Positions 27,080 to 35,545 of a stretch of 64,000 bases of DNA are shown here, one piece after another. Made by a program: the position numbers and the translations under genes. Numbering within the stretch: the first letter of the stretch is position 1; each line of letters starts with the position of its first letter. Source of the DNA: Microbacteriaceae bacterium VKM Ac-2855 (GTDB lineage: Bacteria; Actinomycetota; Actinomycetes; Actinomycetales; Microbacteriaceae). The notes beneath the pieces were generated by a model. It was not told where the DNA came from, searched no databases, and was given only the letters and a program-made list of their open reading frames with translations. The stretch lies in contig JABMLG010000005.1 of the NCBI GenBank assembly GCA_013204985.1, positions 260,159 through 324,158 of the forward strand, in the 5' to 3' direction.

Positions 27080-27815
27080 AACTGCGCTGATCCTCAGCGG
27101 TGAGGGCCGATATGCGGACCCATGGCATCCGTTCGCCGAAACGTCCGCGCACCTGGCACAGCTCCTCCAGGAGTGCGGGATCCATCCGACCCTCGAATCC
27201 GACGTCGACGGAGCCCTGCGACGATTCCGGGATCCCGACGCGTGGCCGGACCTGCTGGTTGTGAACGTCGGCGAGCCGCGGGACGGCTACGGCTCGCCCG
27301 CTGGTTCGGACGAACTCGACGGATTGGACTCGATTCTGCGTGGATCGGTTCCTCTTCTCGCCGTCCACGTCAGCGCCACATCGTTCACGAATTGCGAGTC
27401 CTGGGAATCGGCGATGGCAGGACGCTGGGTGCGGGGGACCACGATGCACCCGGCCTACGGGACGGTCGAGGGGCGGCTGGAGGGTTCGTCCGATCACGTC
27501 ATCCTGCACGGCCTCGACGACTTCACCGTGGAAGACGAGGCCTACAGCTACCTGCGGGTGACTGCAGGAGCGACGGTGCTGGTGCGGCACGAGCTGGACG
27601 GCATCGGGCATCCCCTCGTCTGGGTGCGCGAGCGAGACGTGCTCCATTCTTCGCGCTCGGCATACGACGCACTCGGTCACGACTCGGCGTCCTACCGTTC
27701 GGCGATGCATCGACAGCTCCTGAAGCGGACCATTCACTGGCTTCTCGACTCAGGTGCGCCGCGAACCGGCGCGGCCCGGTCGACCGTGGGGCAGAGGGAC
27801 CCCGTCAGGCCGTGA
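27072..27815 (+). CDS. ThuA-like domain protein
   Basis: The 247-residue protein has the class-I glutamine-amidotransferase-like fold of the ThuA family. Typical stretches are ALILSGEG, HPFAETSAHLA, HPAYGTVEGRL and ILHGLDDFTVEDEAYSYL. ThuA proteins take part in trehalose/disaccharide use together with the ThuB dehydrogenase via 3-keto sugars; their exact reaction is not settled. The GTG at 27072 overlaps the GH36 stop by 8 bp, so it is the third gene of the hydrolase-GH36-thuA operon. It converges with the SDR gene 31 bp away. Confidence 0.82.
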   Translation: MVRTALILSGEGRYADPWHPFAETSAHLAQLLQECGIHPTLESDVDGALRRFRDPDAWPDLLVVNVGEPRDGYGSPAGSDELDGLDSILRGSVPLLAVHVSATSFTNCESWESAMAGRWVRGTTMHPAYGTVEGRLEGSSDHVILHGLDDFTVEDEAYSYLRVTAGATVLVRHELDGIGHPLVWVRERDVLHSSRSAYDALGHDSASYRSAMHRQLLKRTIHWLLDSGAPRTGAARSTVGQRDPVRP

Positions 27816-27846
27816 CCGCCCGGCCGGCACTCGCAAGCGGCGACGT

Positions 27847-28638
27847 CTACAGCACCGACTTCATCTGTTTCGCGACCATGCCGGTCGCCCAGCGCGGAGC
27901 GATGCGGACAAGGCGATCGAGGAGGCGCGCGTCATTCCCTACGAGGATTCGGAACCGACCCTTCTCGATCCCATCCACGATCGCACGTCCCGCCTCCTCC
28001 GGCGTCGTCGAGCGAACTTTCTTCCCTTTGGCGTCGATCATCGCGACGCCCGAGTTGCCGGTGAGATTCGTGGAGATGTTGCCGGGGAAGATGGTCGACA
28101 CGGTGAGGCCGGTGCCGACCGCCTCAGCGTAGAGGCCTTCGCTGAACTGCTTGACCGCGCCTTTGCTCGCTCCGTAGAAGGTTTGCCCGGCAAAGGGGAC
28201 CAACGCCGACAGGCTCGACATGTTGATCAGCGCGGCCGCGGGACGAGTCTTCAGTGTCGGCAGGAACTCGCGGCACATGTTGACCGTGCCCCAGAAGTTG
28301 ACGTTCATGACCCTCTCGGTCACGTCGATCGGCAGTTCTTCGAAATCAACGAACGAGTGGATGATGCCAGCGATGTTCACGAGCCCATCGAGGCGATGAT
28401 GCTGGGCCATGACGTCAGCGCGAAGGGCGGCCACCGCACTCTGGTCCGTAACGTTCGTGGTGTGCACCGTCAACCGGCCCCTGACCTGCGACGCGAGTTG
28501 CGCGGTCTCCGCGAGACCGCTCTCGTTGAGATCGACCGCAGCAACGTGGCCGCCTCTCCGCAGAATTTCGAGAGCGACCTGCCGGCCCATACCGTTCCCT
28601 CCGCCCGTGACGATGAATACCTTGTCCTGGACCTGCAT
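27847..28638 (-). CDS. Short-chain dehydrogenase/reductase (SDR)
   Basis: This 263-residue classical SDR has the cofactor motif TGGGNGMG and the structural VNIAGII (a variant of NNAG). Catalytic Ser is in NMSSLS and Tyr-Lys in YGASK. It oxidises or reduces an alcohol/ketone with NAD(P). It is divergent from the MarR-family gene at 28716, and a palindrome at 28674-28692 lies between them, which suggests control by that regulator. The neighbouring glycoside loci make a terpenoid or steroid substrate conceivable but unproven. Confidence 0.88.
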   Translation of the reverse strand: MQVQDKVFIVTGGGNGMGRQVALEILRRGGHVAAVDLNESGLAETAQLASQVRGRLTVHTTNVTDQSAVAALRADVMAQHHRLDGLVNIAGIIHSFVDFEELPIDVTERVMNVNFWGTVNMCREFLPTLKTRPAAALINMSSLSALVPFAGQTFYGASKGAVKQFSEGLYAEAVGTGLTVSTIFPGNISTNLTGNSGVAMIDAKGKKVRSTTPEEAGRAIVDGIEKGRFRILVGNDARLLDRLVRIAPRWATGMVAKQMKSVL

Positions 28639-28673
28639 GTTCTTCTCCTCACACGATCAACCTGCGGCCACCA

Positions 28674-28692
28674 TACTTGACGTTGGCAAGTA
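28674..28692. promoter_or_regulatory. Palindrome in SDR/MarR intergenic region
   Basis: TACTTG and CAAGTA form a perfect inverted repeat with a 7-base spacer. It sits between the divergent SDR and MarR genes, where MarR proteins usually bind to repress both. The assignment to this MarR protein is by position. Confidence 0.6.
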
Positions 28693-28715
28693 GTTTCGGA
28701 GAACGAGGCCAGCCT

Positions 28716-29213
28716 GTGTCACGACGAATCGACGACGGCATCGCCGCGAGCAATGAGACCGACCGATCGACGGATGTCGAGTCATCTGCGGTCGCCGCCC
28801 TCGTTCGCCTCGTCGCATATTGGACATCAGAAGACTTCCAAGGCGTCCTGGCAACGGGCGCGGGCATCGAGGTGGAGTCGAGAGACATCCCGGCCCTGTT
28901 CGTGTTGGCTCGGCTCGGAAGTGTCCGACCGAGCGTGCTCGCGCGCGAATTGCGGGTGTCCGCGGGCAATGTCAGCAAGATGCTCGACCGTCTGGCGGTG
29001 CGCGGATACACCGTGAGAACAGCCGACCCGGACGATGCGCGAGCTTCCTTGGTGTCCTTGACGAAGGAGGGCATAGCGAGCGCGCAACTCCTCGACCGTG
29101 AAGGGAACCGTCTGTTCGCTGAACTTCTCCGCGGCTGGCCTTCAAGCGACGTCATCTCGTTCTCGGCGCTGCTCGTCCGCTTCGCCGACGGGATCACGGC
29201 GCCTGGCGACTGA
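28716..29213 (+). CDS. MarR-family transcriptional regulator
   Basis: The 165-residue protein has a winged helix-turn-helix. Helices around ARLGSVRPSVLARELRVS and GNVSKMLDRL are followed by the wing DPDDARASLVSLT. MarR proteins are dimeric and usually release DNA when they bind a small aromatic or lipophilic ligand. I choose the GTG at 28716, which follows GAGG; a TTG at 28677 is in frame but lies inside the palindrome. The last codon overlaps the ATG of a 35-codon frame (TGATG). Confidence 0.85.
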   Translation: MSRRIDDGIAASNETDRSTDVESSAVAALVRLVAYWTSEDFQGVLATGAGIEVESRDIPALFVLARLGSVRPSVLARELRVSAGNVSKMLDRLAVRGYTVRTADPDDARASLVSLTKEGIASAQLLDREGNRLFAELLRGWPSSDVISFSALLVRFADGITAPGD

Positions 29214-29320
29214 TGTCCCGTGATGGAGACCAGGCGCTAGCCGCGTTCGTCTCCGAAGCGCGCGAGCAGGACTACGAGCACTTCGGCTTCGCGTGGATCG
29301 TCGATCGGACACGCTTTTAA
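29213..29320 (+). CDS. Small coupled frame downstream of marR (35 aa)
   Basis: The MarR stop overlaps an ATG (TGATG), which opens a 35-codon frame: MSRDGDQALAAFVSEAREQ, then a short aromatic stretch ending FAWIVDRTRF. The composition is protein-like. It ends in a TAA that lies inside the palindromic promoter region of the GH10 gene. It may be a real coupled micro-protein or the surviving N-terminus of a truncated gene. I do not recognise a family. Confidence 0.35.
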   Translation: MSRDGDQALAAFVSEAREQDYEHFGFAWIVDRTRF

Positions 29321-29343
29321 AAGTGTGGCACCCGTTCCAATTT
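29320..29343 (+). promoter_or_regulatory. 24-bp palindromic operator with promoter, GH10 gene (site 1)
   Basis: The site has AAA and TTT ends, TG/CA inner pairs and a CACCCG centre, and is largely self-complementary. Six bases beyond it TATGGT (29349-29354) can act as a -10 element, so the site would cover the -35 region. The same arrangement recurs at 35455-35478 and 51015-51038. A second overlapping inverted repeat (29310-29327, centred on ttttaaaa) adds to the complexity of the site. Confidence 0.68.
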
Positions 29344-29465
29344 GACTCTATGGTGAATCCTGCAACGAGGCACGACTGACTGCGCGACGGGCGAAGACCG
29401 GCTCATCAAGCCGACGACCCGACCCGACTGAGACGTTCAACGACGAATGCGAGCAGAAGCAAATC

Positions 29466-31079
29466 ATGATCACCACCACCCACCGGCCCGTGGCAGCGCT
29501 GCTGGCAGCCGGCCTGACGCTGGCACTCGGCGCGATCGCTGCGCCGTCCGCCGCCGCCGAGTCCGGCCCTTCCCTTCGAGATATCGCCGAGGCTCACGGC
29601 CTGACGATCGGCTCCGGCGCCATCAACCCGAACTATCTGGACGACCCTGAGTTCAGCCACGTGCTCGCCGACGAGTTCACGAGCCTGTCACCCGAAAACG
29701 AGCTGAAGTGGAGCCTCGTCGAGCCCGAACGAGGACAATTCGACTTCGCCGGACTGGACCGGCTCGTATCATTCGCCGCCGACAACGACATGGTCGTGAA
29801 AGGCCATGGCCTCATTTCCGGATGTTGTAACCCGTCGTACCTGACGGACATCACCGACCCGACCGAGTTCCGCGCCGCGATGGTCGACCATTTCACGACG
29901 ATCATGCATCGGTATGCCGACACGATGGACCGATGGGACGTCGTGACGGAGGCGCTCAGCGTCTACGGCGGCACAGGACTCGTCCACAACGACTTCTACA
30001 ACGTGCTCGGCCCGGACTACATCGCCGAAGCGTTCCGCATCGCACACGCTGCCGACCCCGACGCGGAACTGTTCCTCAACGAAAACCTGGTCGAGTTCTT
30101 CCCTCAGAAGCAGCAAGAACTCTATGACCTCGTCGCCGGCCTCGTCGAAGACGGCGTCCCCATCGACGGCGTCGCCCTTCAAATGCACGAGACGCTCGCA
30201 GGCCCCAACCCCGGAGTGCTCACCCAGATCATCATGTCCTTCCAGGCACTCGGACTCGACGTTTCCATCGCCGAGCTGGACGTTCACACCTACGATGCGA
30301 CGCAACAGGCGCAGATCTACGGAGACGTCGTCGCCGAAGCGCTGGCCGCGGGCGTGACGGACATCAGCACGTGGGGTTTCACGGACAAGCATCTCTACAC
30401 CTGGCTTCCCGGAGCCAAACCGCTGATCTTCGATGAGAACTACACGCCCAAGCCTGCCTACTTCGCCGTCCGCACCGCACTCGCGAGTTTCGTCGCCGGA
30501 GCGTCAGCGCCGGGGCGGGGCGCGCTGTCCACGACCAGCGGATGGTCGAACGGGCTTCGCGACGGAAACTACGACGTCACGATGAACCTCTGGTCCGGCA
30601 CGCCGGGAAGCTTCTATCGCCTCTACGAGAACGACGTCCTTCTCGACACCCGGTCCCTCAACGCCACCGTCTCGGGCGCGCAATCAGTCTCGACCGCAAT
30701 CGCGGGACGGCCGAACGGGACCTACGTCTACCGAGCTGAACTCGTGAACTCCCACGGCACCACCGCAACGAGCACGACCAAAGTCGTTGTGAAGGACGCA
30801 GCTCCCGCGATGCCCGTCGTCAGCCACGATAACTGGGACAAGGACGGAAACTTCACCGCCACCGCCGACCTGTGGTGGGGAACGAATGCAACGTCGTACA
30901 CCTTCTTCCTCGACGGAACACCAGTCGGCTCGGGACCACTTACCGCGCAGACGCCGGCAGCCCAAAAGGCGCACGTGGTTCTCCAAGGGGTTACCCGCGG
31001 CGTTCACGTTCTGACCGTCGCCTTCAGCAACACCTACGGTACGACCACCTCGCGCCCGACAAGTGTGACCGTTAAGTAG
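29466..31079 (+). CDS. Secreted GH10 glycosidase (xylanase/tomatinase-like)
   Basis: The 537-residue protein has a signal peptide (about 1-31), a GH10 barrel (about 37-345) and two C-terminal beta-sandwich repeats of about 90 residues (NYDVTMNLWSG and NFTATADLWWG mark them) that probably bind carbohydrate. The acid/base Glu162 (WDVVTEAL) and nucleophile Glu270 (IAELDVH) are present, as are QMH and WGFTDKHLYTW. Two conserved xylanase features are lost: the Asn before the acid/base is Thr161, and the WHxQ segment after GH is replaced by LISGCC. GH10 also includes the tomatinase TomA, so a saponin or another branched glycoside is a plausible substrate. It is preceded by palindromic site 1. Confidence 0.88.
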   Translation: MITTTHRPVAALLAAGLTLALGAIAAPSAAAESGPSLRDIAEAHGLTIGSGAINPNYLDDPEFSHVLADEFTSLSPENELKWSLVEPERGQFDFAGLDRLVSFAADNDMVVKGHGLISGCCNPSYLTDITDPTEFRAAMVDHFTTIMHRYADTMDRWDVVTEALSVYGGTGLVHNDFYNVLGPDYIAEAFRIAHAADPDAELFLNENLVEFFPQKQQELYDLVAGLVEDGVPIDGVALQMHETLAGPNPGVLTQIIMSFQALGLDVSIAELDVHTYDATQQAQIYGDVVAEALAAGVTDISTWGFTDKHLYTWLPGAKPLIFDENYTPKPAYFAVRTALASFVAGASAPGRGALSTTSGWSNGLRDGNYDVTMNLWSGTPGSFYRLYENDVLLDTRSLNATVSGAQSVSTAIAGRPNGTYVYRAELVNSHGTTATSTTKVVVKDAAPAMPVVSHDNWDKDGNFTATADLWWGTNATSYTFFLDGTPVGSGPLTAQTPAAQKAHVVLQGVTRGVHVLTVAFSNTYGTTTSRPTSVTVK

Positions 31080-31116
31080 GAGCGCGCGGAGGTCTCAAAC
31101 GAAGCAGTGACCCGGG

Positions 31117-31143
31117 CGGTTCTCGGCTCGGAGCCGGGAACCG
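31117..31143 (+). terminator. Hairpin terminator after the GH10 gene
   Basis: CGGTTCTCGGCTC and GAGCCGGGAACCG form a 13-base stem with one mismatch and a tight loop, 37 bp after the GH10 stop. It fits a terminator between the convergent GH10 and TetR genes. Confidence 0.7.
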
Positions 31144-31216
31144 TTCGACCGCCTTGGGATCCAGTTCGGTCGAGGCGGGCCGCATCATGTCGGACCCTCC
31201 ATGACCGGGTCGCTTT

Positions 31217-31879
31217 TCAGGCCGGGCGGATCAGCGCGCCCATCACCTGAGCGAGATCCAGCCGGGCGCGGTCGAGGGCGAGGCCGATAGGGGTGTTGTG
31301 CAGCATCGAGGAGCGGATGGAGTCCCTCAACACGGAAAGGATCAACCGCGAACAGAGAGCCAGGTCAAGCGCACAGACCTGCCCTCGTTGCGTCAATGAC
31401 GCAGCGACGATCTCTTCGATGGACCGATGCAGCTCCACGCGAAAATCGTGATGCAGCGAGGCGAACGATGAATCGCGCGCCGCGAGCACTTCGAGCTCAG
31501 AAGCAAGGATGCACGACGGCCAGCTGTCGACCGAGCCGACCACGACCTCCACCACCGTGGCCGCGAAGTCCTCGTGTTCGAGATCCTCTCCCCGAACCAC
31601 GATCGTGTGCTGTGCGGCCGCGACCAGTTGCCTGAGCGCGTCAAGTCGAGCGTCGTTCTCTCGCCGCACGAGCGTGCGGAGAAAGTGATCTTTGGAGCGA
31701 AAATTGGAGTAGAAGGCTCCGCGGGTCAATCTCGCGTGATCGGTGATCCGCTCGACAGAGGAGTCCTGCACGCCGATGGATGTGATGACGTGGAGAGCCG
31801 CGTCCAGAAGCTGCTGGCGCGTGCGCGCTCGGCGCGAGCCACCTGCCAGAGCATCCGGCGCCCGTTCGTCCGTGATCAC
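31217..31879 (-). CDS. TetR-family regulator (downstream of GH78)
   Basis: The 220-residue protein has a TetR helix-turn-helix near residues 18-65 (SRRARTRQQLLDAALHV, then ERITDHARLTRGAFYSNFRSK). The all-helical ligand and dimer domain follows. Its ATG overlaps the rhamnosidase stop (ATGA), so it is made together with that enzyme and may sense its product. It is one of two TetR genes flanking the rhamnosidase. Either could recognise the 24-bp palindromes; position favours the other one (34672-35340). Confidence 0.88.
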   Translation of the reverse strand: MITDERAPDALAGGSRRARTRQQLLDAALHVITSIGVQDSSVERITDHARLTRGAFYSNFRSKDHFLRTLVRRENDARLDALRQLVAAAQHTIVVRGEDLEHEDFAATVVEVVVGSVDSWPSCILASELEVLAARDSSFASLHHDFRVELHRSIEEIVAASLTQRGQVCALDLALCSRLILSVLRDSIRSSMLHNTPIGLALDRARLDLAQVMGALIRPA

Positions 31880-34533
31880 ACCACCGCCCCTCGAGCCTTG
31901 ATCGCGATCGTGAACGAGTGCTGGCCGACGCCGACGGAGTGCACCTCTTCGCCCAGGTGAACGGTCCCTGTGGTTCCGGCTGGCACCGTGATGTCGAGTG
32001 CTACTTCTGCTCCGGCCCGCGTCCAGGCGCTCGATGCCCGGCCGAAAGGCGTGTTGATGCTCACTGATGCCCAGTCCAGACCAGGCTGGATGACGGGACG
32101 GAATGTGATCTTCTCGTAGCCCGGGGCGGCCGGTGCGAGTCCGGCGATGTACTCCTGCAGGAAGCGGACGACGCTGCCGTGAGCGTAGTGGTTGTGCGAG
32201 TCGAGTGCGGCCCCGTCGTCATCGAACCCGCGCCAGCTCTCCCAGGTGGTGGTGGCGCCGCGTTCGATCTGCGCCAGCCAGGACGGCTCGCTCGTTTGCA
32301 ACAGCAGCCGGTAGGCGATGTCGCCGCGACCGCCGTCGGCGAGGACGGGCATCAGCATGGGGGTGCTGAGGAATCCGGTGCCCAGGTGGTCGCCGGCGAT
32401 CTCGATGAGCTCGACGAGCCTGTTCAGGGCTGCGGAGCGCTGCTGCGGGAGGAGGAGGTCGAAAGCGAGGGCTCTGACGTAGTCGTCCTGCTTGTCTTCG
32501 CCGATGCGGGCACCGTTTCGGCGAACGAACACGGACCGCCAAGCGGAGCCCGCATTCGCGGCGAGATCTCGGTAGTGAGCGGCGTCTTCCGTCTCTCCGA
32601 TGATGTCGGCGATGCGGCCGAGGAGGCTCGCGGAGTGCGCGAAGTATGCGGTGGCGACAACGGCCGGCGGAAAATACTTCGAGCTCCACCAGGTATTGAG
32701 ATCTTCTTCGCCGGCTCGGAGCCATTCACCCCAGTGGAAGCCGGTGTCGACGATGTACTGCTCCTGCTCGCCACCTCGGGGCCCTGCTGAACGTGCGAAG
32801 GCTCGTGTGGCCGATGCGGCGCGCGCCGCGAGGTGTTCGACCCAGCGTCTCGCACTCGGGTACTGAGCTCTCAGGACCTGCGTGTCGCCGTAATATTCGT
32901 ACAGCGTCCAGGGGAGCACAACGGTGACGTCTCCCCAGCCGACGGACGTGGCGACGTACTCCATCGGGTTCGGTACACCCTTGATCGTTTCGCTGGGGAT
33001 GTAAGCGGGCACGCGTCCGTCCTCGTACTGCTCGACCGCGGCATTGCGGAGATAGCGCCGCAGGAAGTTGTCGGCTGCGACCAGCTGGACCGCGGTCGAG
33101 CCGAATACTTGGATGTCCCCCGTCCAGCCTGATCGTTCCCGGGTCGGGCAGTCGGTTGCGGTGTCGGTGAAGTTGGAGCGCAGTGACCAGGTGACGTTGC
33201 GCCACAGCTGTTCGAGCCGGTGGTCCGATGCGCGGAACGACGAGATGGGAGCCATGGCGGTCGAGAGGACGATTCCCGCGACGTCCGCCGCCGGGATCTC
33301 ATACGCTCCCTGCACGGACGCGTAGCGGAAACCCCGGATCGTGAACCACGGCTGATACTTCTCGGGCGCATCGGCCAGCACCACCTCGTCTCGCTGGAAG
33401 GTCTTGCCGGGGCGTGATGAGGCGCGAGCGAAAAGATGCTCGGTGTCCACCTCGCCGTCCGGCGTGAGGACCTCCCCGTAGGTGATGGTCGCCGTTGTTC
33501 CGGCCGGCCCAGCCAGCGTGAGGGACACGACCCCCGCGAAGTTCTGCCCGAAGTCGATGACCTGCGCCCCAGACGGCGCACGGCTGACCGTGCCGCGGAG
33601 TCGAGCGACCTCGGTGACCCGTTCGACGTCTTCCGAGATCAGGACTCGGGGATGCGGGGGAAGAAGGATCGCGCTGGCTTCGTCTTCGAGTGTCGCGTCA
33701 GTGTTCAGCCAGGCGTTCGCGTCGATGCGGAGATCGACTTCGACCGCCAGCATGGGATCGGCGCGACGGATCCGGCCCCGCCCTACCGTCCACGTCTCGT
33801 CCGTGACGATCGTCTGCTGCGAACCGTCCGCGAAATCGATCACGATCTCCGCCGCCACGGCGAGACGCTCGCCGTATCGCGCGTCCTTCGAATCGGCGCC
33901 GAGAGTGCCGCGGTATCGACCGTCGGCGACAGCGATCCCCACGACGTTCGGCCCGACGGTGAGCGCCTCCGACGCGTCGTAAACCTGATACTCAACGGAT
34001 TCTTCGAAGGGAGTCCACCGCGGCACGAGGGCAGGGCCGGTCAGGTCGTTGTGGTTCACGAACAGGCGATACCAACCCAGGCCGCTGGCGTAGACGCGCG
34101 CACGCACGACCGGAGCGTGAAGAGCGATCGTGCTGCGGAAGTAGAGGGCGTGACGGTCGGCGGAGTCGGTTTCGGCGGCAGTGATCCATCGACCCGCGAA
34201 GACGTCTGATTCGAGGAAGCCGGTTCCGAAGTCCGCCAACTCGCTCCACAGCGTTGTGGACTCGCCGTCATCGGTCCGCACCCGCCAGCGGTACTGTGAC
34301 TGCGCCCGAAGTGCGAGGCCTCCCAAAGCTTCGGTGAACGGGCGGTGGCTGGCGACCGGTCCGGATGCCCACATGAGGCGATCATCGCCGACTCGATCCA
34401 GATAGAGCTCCAGCTCGTAACTCTCCTGAACCTGACCAGGAGGAAGAGACCACGCGAACCGCGGCTGGGCGGTTGCTACACCCAGCGGCGCCGTCAGGCC
34501 GTTGGTGGTCAGGGTGTGCGGACGACTCGCCAT
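31876..34533 (-). CDS. GH78 alpha-L-rhamnosidase
   Basis: The 885-residue enzyme has no signal peptide and would release terminal L-rhamnose inside the cell. N-terminal beta domains (about 1-400) precede the (alpha/alpha)6 barrel. The barrel shows the GH78 signature DCPTRERSGWTGDIQ with acidic catalytic residues, and later GATTTWESWRGF and SHNHYAHGSV. The ATG at 34533 is best placed after AAGGA (seven bases); two upstream starts at 34539 and 34578 are less well spaced. It forms an operon with the overlapping TetR gene. A second GH78 lies at 44307. Confidence 0.93.
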   Translation of the reverse strand: MASRPHTLTTNGLTAPLGVATAQPRFAWSLPPGQVQESYELELYLDRVGDDRLMWASGPVASHRPFTEALGGLALRAQSQYRWRVRTDDGESTTLWSELADFGTGFLESDVFAGRWITAAETDSADRHALYFRSTIALHAPVVRARVYASGLGWYRLFVNHNDLTGPALVPRWTPFEESVEYQVYDASEALTVGPNVVGIAVADGRYRGTLGADSKDARYGERLAVAAEIVIDFADGSQQTIVTDETWTVGRGRIRRADPMLAVEVDLRIDANAWLNTDATLEDEASAILLPPHPRVLISEDVERVTEVARLRGTVSRAPSGAQVIDFGQNFAGVVSLTLAGPAGTTATITYGEVLTPDGEVDTEHLFARASSRPGKTFQRDEVVLADAPEKYQPWFTIRGFRYASVQGAYEIPAADVAGIVLSTAMAPISSFRASDHRLEQLWRNVTWSLRSNFTDTATDCPTRERSGWTGDIQVFGSTAVQLVAADNFLRRYLRNAAVEQYEDGRVPAYIPSETIKGVPNPMEYVATSVGWGDVTVVLPWTLYEYYGDTQVLRAQYPSARRWVEHLAARAASATRAFARSAGPRGGEQEQYIVDTGFHWGEWLRAGEEDLNTWWSSKYFPPAVVATAYFAHSASLLGRIADIIGETEDAAHYRDLAANAGSAWRSVFVRRNGARIGEDKQDDYVRALAFDLLLPQQRSAALNRLVELIEIAGDHLGTGFLSTPMLMPVLADGGRGDIAYRLLLQTSEPSWLAQIERGATTTWESWRGFDDDGAALDSHNHYAHGSVVRFLQEYIAGLAPAAPGYEKITFRPVIQPGLDWASVSINTPFGRASSAWTRAGAEVALDITVPAGTTGTVHLGEEVHSVGVGQHSFTIAIKARGAVV

Positions 34534-34593
34534 CGACATTTCCTTGTCTGGTAACGGCTGGACAGAAAGGGAAGCCACGCGCTGTCGAGAGAT

Positions 34594-34608
34594 CCGCGCC
34601 TTGCGCGG
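34594..34608 (-). terminator. Small hairpin between tetR and rhamnosidase genes
   Basis: CCGCGC and GCGCGG form a perfect 6-bp stem with a 3-base loop in the 138-bp gap after the TetR gene stop. It may partly terminate or separate the TetR message from the rhamnosidase message. Confidence 0.4.
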
Positions 34609-34671
34609 CCTCAGGTCATCGCGGCGGGAATGCGTGCCCGCGGACCGATCGCGTCCCCAAGCGCGGCTGGT

Positions 34672-35340
34672 CTACGCGGAGGCCGCTTCACCGATCTGAT
34701 CGAACCCCGCGAGCCGGATCGAGCTGACCGCTTCTGGTATCGCGTTGTCGAAAAACGCGTGCATCGAAACGCTCATGTCGACCTCGGGGTCGATGAGCCA
34801 CTGCAACTGGATGCCGTCCCACACGTTGATGAGTAGCCGGGCCAGGAGCAGGGGATCGCGGGAGGGGTCGACGCGGCCAACCGCCTGATCGTAGGTGAAC
34901 GCGGCCTGCATCGCCGTTGTCTTACGGCGATACCGGTCTACGAACCACTCGTGTGCAGGGTGCGACGGAGCCGACGACTCCGCGGACAAGATGGCGAATA
35001 GTCGCAGCAGTTCCGGGCGTTCCACGCTGGATCGGACACGCGAGAGCGTCGCGGACGCGACCCCCTCGTCTGTGCAGGCTGCGTCGAAATCGAATACTTC
35101 GTTACCCGAGGTCGTTCGGTCCGCGCGCTCGAGGACCGCTTCGAGCAGCTCGTACTTACTGCCGAAGTGGTGCACGATGCTCGTCAGGCTGAGGTCGAGT
35201 TGACGGCCGATGTCGCGTAAGGAGCCTGCGCTGTAGCCGTGCGTGGCGAAGACGGTCGTCGCGGCGTCGAGGATCTCGGACGATCGCTGAGCGGACTTCG
35301 CGTACGGTCCGCGGATGCCGCGGCTCTTCTGCTCGCTCAT
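34672..35340 (-). CDS. TetR-family regulator (divergent from importer operon)
   Basis: The 222-residue protein has a TetR helix-turn-helix (ILDAATTVFATHGYSAGSL, then LDLSLTSIVHHFGSKYELL, about 22-68) and a long helical effector domain. The C-terminal part, with LLARLLINVWDGIQLQW, is common in TetR proteins of sugar loci. It is divergent from the importer operon, and the intergenic region holds palindromic site 2. It is therefore my preferred candidate for the regulator of the three 24-bp palindromes. No experiment or database match supports this beyond position. Confidence 0.9.
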   Translation of the reverse strand: MSEQKSRGIRGPYAKSAQRSSEILDAATTVFATHGYSAGSLRDIGRQLDLSLTSIVHHFGSKYELLEAVLERADRTTSGNEVFDFDAACTDEGVASATLSRVRSSVERPELLRLFAILSAESSAPSHPAHEWFVDRYRRKTTAMQAAFTYDQAVGRVDPSRDPLLLARLLINVWDGIQLQWLIDPEVDMSVSMHAFFDNAIPEAVSSIRLAGFDQIGEAASA

Positions 35341-35401
35341 TGTTCGCCAATCCTAGGTCTGCTTCTGGGCAGTGACACCGTTTTCGGCCGCAATCGAGTG
35401 C

Positions 35402-35419
35402 ACCGGACACGCTTCCGGT
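35402..35419. promoter_or_regulatory. Inverted repeat in tetR/importer intergenic region
   Basis: ACCGGA and TCCGGT form a perfect inverted repeat with a 6-base spacer. Its core contains CGGACACGCTT, an 11-mer that also occurs at 29306-29316 next to site 1. It lies about 60 bp upstream of the TetR start codon and may control the regulator's own promoter. Confidence 0.45.
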
Positions 35420-35454
35420 TGCAACTTCTGCGGGTCTCAATGGCGTCCCGAATC

Positions 35455-35478
35455 AAAATGTAGCACCTGTCGCGATTT
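35455..35478 (+). promoter_or_regulatory. 24-bp palindromic operator with promoter, importer operon (site 2)
   Basis: The site has AAA and TTT ends, a G/C inner pair and a CACCTG centre, and matches site 1 at most positions. TACTGT (35484-35489) starts six bases past it and can be a -10 element. It lies 67 bp upstream of the binding-protein start and 115 bp upstream of the divergent TetR start. Confidence 0.68.
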
Positions 35479-35545
35479 CCATGTACTGTGCATTTGCACC
35501 AGGCGGGTCAGCGATGAACGCCACATGTTCAACAAGGAGGTCGAC

